Below are positions 5,202 to 7,817 of a stretch of DNA of 7,817 bases, piece by piece. The position numbers were made by a program, and so were the translations under genes. The stretch lies in NCBI GenBank assembly GCA_031271875.1, contig JAISVD010000197.1, positions 1-7,817 of the forward strand, written 5' to 3'. The notes under the pieces were generated by a model, which was given only the letters and a program-made list of their open reading frames with translations, did not search any database and was not told the DNA's origin. Origin of the DNA: Spirochaetaceae bacterium. GTDB taxonomy: Bacteria > Spirochaetota > Spirochaetia > Treponematales > Treponemataceae. Positions within the stretch are counted from its first letter, which is position 1, and each line of letters starts with the position of its first letter.

Positions 5202-6395
5202 GTGAAGAAGTTCCGGATCGATAAAAGTGCGTTTTTTCTCATAGCCATCATGCTCATAGTGGTTGTGACGTCGGTGGTGCTTATCGTTTCCATGCGTCCC
5301 GACCCCATCGCCGACGCCCTGCAGAACGACCCGCTCCTGAATATCCTCATAGTTCTTGAGGACGAGGGCCGGCCCCTGCTGACGAATGTGCTCATCTACT
5401 ATCCACCCTCTCGGCGGGCTGCGATATTCGATATTCCCTCCGAGACGGGACTTATAATAAGCACTCTGGGGAGGATGGATCGGATAGACGCCCTTTATAC
5501 CGAGCGGGATATCTCCGCCTATCTCCAGGAGATCGAAAAACTGCTGGGCGTAGCTATTCCCTTCTATATGGTTATGGATATGGATGATTTTTCGGCCCTT
5601 ACGGACCTGCTCGGGGGGCTCAAAGTGTTTATACCCGTCCCTGTGGATATCCTCACCGAAACCGAACGGTGGCTGCTTCCCTCCGGGGCGGTGACTCTGG
5701 ACGGCGATAAGATACGCACCTATATCAACTATGCCCAGCCCGAGGAGCGGGACACCAGCCTCTCCGAGCGCCGCCAGAACAGTATGACGGCTTTTCTCTG
5801 GGCTCTCGGAGAGAATTCCCGCCGGATGTTCTCCCGGGAGTTTTTCCCTGCGGTAAAAAGATACATAGACTCCAATCTGGAGGACATCGACCTGAACAAG
5901 CTCCTGTCGGAGATCGCTCGGGCGGATACGGAGCGGCTCAGCCCGCAGACCGTTACCGGTTCCGTCCGTCTGGTGGACGGGCAGCAGCTCCTGTTCCCCT
6001 ATTATGACGGGCAGCTTATAAAGGACATTGTCCGGCAGACCACCGGAACTCTGGCGTCGTCCGGGGATATCACCCATGAGCGGATATATGTGATCGAGAT
6101 ACTCAACGGGACCACCGTGCAGGGGCTGGCGCGGAACACATCGGCGCTGTACCAGAGTTTTGGCTATGATGTGATGAACGTGGCAAACGCCGACTTGAAC
6201 GATTATGCCGAAACGATCATAATCGACCATATCGGCGACCAGGCAACAGCCAGTAATATCGGCGAAATTATCCGCTGTACCCGCTTTAAATCCACCGAGA
6301 TAAAAACGGACCAGCCGGGAAACTATGAGACCAATTCACTTGTTGATTTTACAATAATCCTTGGAAGGGATTTTGACGGAAGATATGTGAGGTAA
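5202..6395 (+). CDS. Membrane-anchored LytR-CpsA-Psr (LCP) family protein, catalytic residues divergent
   Basis: This 397-residue protein has a short basic N-terminus (MKKFRIDK), one membrane helix (about 10-31), an LCP domain (about 46-240) and a LytR C-terminal domain (about 294-390, with VIEILNGTTVQGLARNTSAL at 297-316). It should be anchored in the inner membrane facing the periplasm. LCP enzymes attach polymers to peptidoglycan using pyrophosphate-binding Asp and Arg residues. Recognisable landmarks are NILI (47-50) with Asp54, DIPSET (77-82), DLLGGLKVFIP (135-145) and RRQNS (190-194), but several key arginines are replaced. The start chosen is GTG 5202, with AGG 7 nt upstream, 22 nt after yqeK. 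An in-frame ATG at 5136 inside yqeK would put extra polar residues before the helix. rsfS follows after 1 nt. Confidence 0.85.
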   Translation: MKKFRIDKSAFFLIAIMLIVVVTSVVLIVSMRPDPIADALQNDPLLNILIVLEDEGRPLLTNVLIYYPPSRRAAIFDIPSETGLIISTLGRMDRIDALYTERDISAYLQEIEKLLGVAIPFYMVMDMDDFSALTDLLGGLKVFIPVPVDILTETERWLLPSGAVTLDGDKIRTYINYAQPEERDTSLSERRQNSMTAFLWALGENSRRMFSREFFPAVKRYIDSNLEDIDLNKLLSEIARADTERLSPQTVTGSVRLVDGQQLLFPYYDGQLIKDIVRQTTGTLASSGDITHERIYVIEILNGTTVQGLARNTSALYQSFGYDVMNVANADLNDYAETIIIDHIGDQATASNIGEIIRCTRFKSTEIKTDQPGNYETNSLVDFTIILGRDFDGRYVR

Positions 6396-6396
6396 T

Positions 6397-6741
6397 ATGC
6401 AGGAGATGCGGACAAAGGCCCTGGAATTGGGGCGGCTTTTACAGGAGCATAAGGGGGAGAAGGTTACGGTACTCGACATCTCCCGTCTGAACAGCTGGAC
6501 CGATTATTTTGTCATCGCCGCCGTGAACAGTTCCACCCACTCAAAGGGGCTGTATAAGCACATAAAAGACTATGCCAGAGAAAACGGCCTGCATATTCAT
6601 CTGACAAAGCGTAAAACATCCAATGGCGATGACTGGAATCTGATCGACTTTGGTCCGATTGTCATCCACCTTATGACAGAGGAAGCCAGAAATTTCTATG
6701 AGCTTGAAAAACTCTGGCATGAAGGAACTGTTTTAATGTAG
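6397..6741 (+). CDS. rsfS: Ribosome silencing factor RsfS
   Basis: The 114-residue product is RsfS (Iojap/YbeB family), which binds L14 on the large subunit and blocks joining to the small subunit when translation should be low. Diagnostic segments are LDISRLNSWTDYFVIAAVNS (26-45), DDWNLIDFG (78-86) and VIHLMTEEARNFYELEKLW (89-107). Length is normal. The start is ATG 6397, 1 nt after the LCP stop, with GAGG 4 nt upstream overlapping the end of the LCP gene. It is the last gene of the operon; a strong hairpin lies 63 nt after its stop. The TAG stop is followed in the same frame by 18 sense codons before TGA 6796, which I treat as untranslated. Confidence 0.96.
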   Translation: MQEMRTKALELGRLLQEHKGEKVTVLDISRLNSWTDYFVIAAVNSSTHSKGLYKHIKDYARENGLHIHLTKRKTSNGDDWNLIDFGPIVIHLMTEEARNFYELEKLWHEGTVLM

Positions 6742-6804
6742 AAACTACTGACAGAAAAAGATGCCAGGGTGGAAGTGCTGCTTTCCCGCCCCGGCTGAGA
6801 TATT

Positions 6805-6837
6805 GGGTCTGATAAGACCCATGGTCTTATCAGACCC
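6805..6837. terminator. Perfect 15-bp hairpin between convergent genes, probable bidirectional transcript end
   Basis: GGGTCTGATAAGACC (6805-6819) and GGTCTTATCAGACCC (6823-6837) are exact reverse complements around a 3-nt loop. In plus-strand RNA the stem can gain U-G, U-G and A-U pairs. It lies between rsfS (plus) and the acidic-protein gene (minus), ending 2 nt from the stop codon of the latter. Neither side has a U-tract, so it may act with a termination factor or as a stable 3' end rather than as a classical intrinsic terminator. Confidence 0.65.
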
Positions 6838-6839
6838 GG

Positions 6840-7091
6840 TTATTCGTCAAAATCGTCATATTCGAGATCATCGTCATACCCGAAATCGTCGTCGTCCTCA
6901 TCATCGTAGTCGTCCAACTCTTCGTCAAAATCGTCGGAATCCAGATCATCATCGACAAATTCGTCCTCGTCAAAATCATCAAAATCGTCTTCGTCGTCAT
7001 CGAAGTCATCATCCGTATAGTCGTCATAGGTATTATCAAAGCCGTATAACAACGACGATGAGTCTTCAATCAATTCATTATCCCTCACCAT
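6840..7091 (-). CDS. Small extremely acidic protein of unknown function
   Basis: I do not recognise a family. The 83-residue product has 48 Asp or Glu and a single basic residue (Arg3). After a short N-terminal segment (MVRDNELIEDSSSLLYGFDN) it is almost only Asp, Glu and aromatic residues, with 14 Phe or Tyr spaced 2 to 10 residues apart (for example DDFDDFDEDEF at 35-45). There is no signal peptide or membrane segment, so it is presumably cytoplasmic. I chose ATG 7091, which has AGAGG 10 nt upstream, because a good promoter lies directly before it. The frame stays open to an ATG at 7259, which also has AGAGG at 10 nt and would add a 56-residue basic, Cys-containing N-terminus. That start would leave only 37 bp to ispE and place both promoters within coding sequence. 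A 15-bp hairpin follows its stop codon. Confidence 0.6.
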   Translation of the reverse strand: MVRDNELIEDSSSLLYGFDNTYDDYTDDDFDDDEDDFDDFDEDEFVDDDLDSDDFDEELDDYDDEDDDDFGYDDDLEYDDFDE

Positions 7092-7120
7092 GAACTTACA
7101 ACCTCTTCCCTTATATATTG

Positions 7121-7150
7121 AACATAGATGAGAGTATTCCTTTCTGTCAA
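7121..7150 (-). promoter_or_regulatory. Candidate sigma70-type promoter for the acidic-protein gene
   Basis: The minus strand has a perfect -35 TTGACA (7150-7145), an 18-nt spacer and TATGTT (7126-7121). Transcription would start near 7114, about 22 nt before ATG 7091, with AGAGG inside the leader. An 8-bp inverted repeat with one G-U position (7158-7165 with 7170-7177) lies just upstream of the -35 box and could be an operator. The promoter supports the shorter reading of the acidic gene. Confidence 0.5.
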
Positions 7151-7233
7151 CTATTTCAATGCTGAAAATTCGGCATTTTCCGGGAAAAGATGCAAATTTT
7201 TTCATTATTTTGGAACACTCCATCTTTCGTGCT

Positions 7234-7262
7234 TTGACAAACTTGATTTTTTCTGTCATACT
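7234..7262 (+). promoter_or_regulatory. Candidate sigma70-type promoter for ispE
   Basis: A perfect TTGACA (7234-7239) is followed after 17 nt by CATACT (7257-7262); TACTAT (7259-7264) with a 19-nt spacer is an alternative. The transcript would start near 7269, about 28 nt before the ispE ATG. The -10 match is only moderate. Confidence 0.45.
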
Positions 7263-7296
7263 ATTGGAACCTCTATTATATTATGGATGCGGGATT

Positions 7297-7817
7297 ATGC
7301 CGGAACAAAAAAAGAATCTTGTCTGTGCCGGTGCACCCGCAAAACTGAATCTGAGTCTGCGGGTTTTACCCCTGCATACCGCTCAAGGCGGCAGGACCGA
7401 TGGATACCATGATATTGAAAGCCTGTTTCAGCGTATATCCCTGAAGGACACGCTTGAAATCAGCGCCGGAGGACAACAGGGCGAATGTGTCATTGAGTCG
7501 CCTTTGATGACCCTTCCCGTAAACAATACCATCACCGCCGCTGTTGCGGAGTTCCGCAGGTATACGGGAATCAAAGACGGGCTGCATATAAAGGTGATGA
7601 AGCACATTCCCGACGGTGCAGGACTCGGAGGAGGTTCCTCTGACGCGGCAGCGGTATTGCGGGGGCTGAATCAACTGTTTGAAGCGGGTTTGAGCGTTCA
7701 GGTGATGCTGTCTCTGGGGGCTGCCGTAGGAAGTGATGTCCCTTTTTTTCTTTCTTCACCCTGCGCTGTGGTAACCGGCCGGGGCGAGAAACTTACCCCG
7801 CTGGAGGGGAGAAATGA
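7297..7817 (+). CDS. ispE: 4-diphosphocytidyl-2-C-methyl-D-erythritol kinase, partial (3' end outside window)
   Basis: The first 173 residues of IspE are present; the gene runs off the right edge. IspE phosphorylates the 2-hydroxyl of CDP-methylerythritol in the non-mevalonate isoprenoid pathway. Motifs in order are PAKLNLSL (14-21), DGYHDIESLFQ (35-45), the GHMP-kinase ATP loop PDGAGLGGGSSDAAA (105-119) with the catalytic Asp region nearby, and GSDVPFF (145-151). A few extra residues before DGYH (about 27-33) make that loop a little longer than usual. The start is ATG 7297; the upstream GCGGG is a modest ribosome binding site. It is divergent from the acidic gene and has its own candidate promoter. 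Confidence 0.95.
   Translation, partial: MPEQKKNLVCAGAPAKLNLSLRVLPLHTAQGGRTDGYHDIESLFQRISLKDTLEISAGGQQGECVIESPLMTLPVNNTITAAVAEFRRYTGIKDGLHIKVMKHIPDGAGLGGGSSDAAAVLRGLNQLFEAGLSVQVMLSLGAAVGSDVPFFLSSPCAVVTGRGEKLTPLEGRN

Noticed and set aside
5172..6230. 352-codon minus-strand frame opposite the LCP gene
   Set aside because: It mirrors a real membrane-anchored LCP protein with correct start and spacing; the antisense product has no signature.
6840..7070. Degenerate TCGTC-type tract as a simple tandem repeat
   Set aside because: The repetition follows from Asp/Glu codons with a maintained reading frame and varied synonymous codons; no fixed repeat unit is seen.
6761..7093. His/Arg-rich plus-strand frame opposite the acidic gene
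   Set aside because: GAT/GAC-rich coding reads as CAT/CGT-like codons on the other strand; it starts before the hairpin, runs through it and has no ribosome binding site.

Overview
This window looks like a chromosomal housekeeping region of a spirochaete, most likely a Treponema-like member of Spirochaetota. That placement is an inference from gene order (rplU-prp-rpmA-obg-nadD-yqeK-LCP-rsfS, with ispE close by), the character of the proteins and a moderate-to-high GC content. It was not confirmed by any database search. The coding regions are GC-rich; the two divergent intergenic gaps are clearly AT-rich.

Layout. Positions 1256-1 (minus strand) hold the first 418 codons of an ABC-F type ATPase whose 3' end lies outside the window. 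Positions 1257-1794 are a 538-bp AT-rich divergent intergenic region. It has one good sigma70-like promoter facing each way, several inverted repeats, and two related ~33-nt palindromic elements, one just upstream of the ribosome binding site of each divergent gene. Positions 1795-6741 hold a tightly packed plus-strand operon: rplU (L21), prp (ribosomal-processing cysteine protease), rpmA (L27), obg (ribosome-assembly GTPase), nadD (NaMN adenylyltransferase), yqeK (HD-domain Ap4A hydrolase), a membrane-anchored LytR-CpsA-Psr (LCP) protein and rsfS (ribosome silencing factor). Positions 6805-6837 form a perfect 15-bp stem between convergent genes. Positions 7091-6840 (minus) encode a small, extremely acidic protein. 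Positions 7092-7296 are a second divergent promoter region, and 7297-7817 is the 5' part of ispE.

How the genes fit together. The operon supplies large-subunit proteins L21 and L27, the GTPase that helps mature the large subunit (Obg) and the factor that keeps idle large subunits from joining small ones (RsfS). It also carries NAD synthesis and removal of the alarmone Ap4A. The ABC-F ATPase opposite it belongs to a family that acts on the ribosome, so translation is the common theme of the left two thirds.

The points most worth a second look are: (i) a 15-bp pairing that would bury the rpmA ribosome binding site and start codon, with a competing hairpin and a location right at the prp stop codon; (ii) a Prp protease with both catalytic residues next to an L27 that has no cleavable N-terminal extension; (iii) the shared leader element of the two divergent translation genes; (iv) an LCP protein missing most of the family's phosphate-binding arginines; and (v) the 58% Asp/Glu protein with regularly spaced aromatic residues. 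Nothing here shows a mobile element, CRISPR array or defence system.
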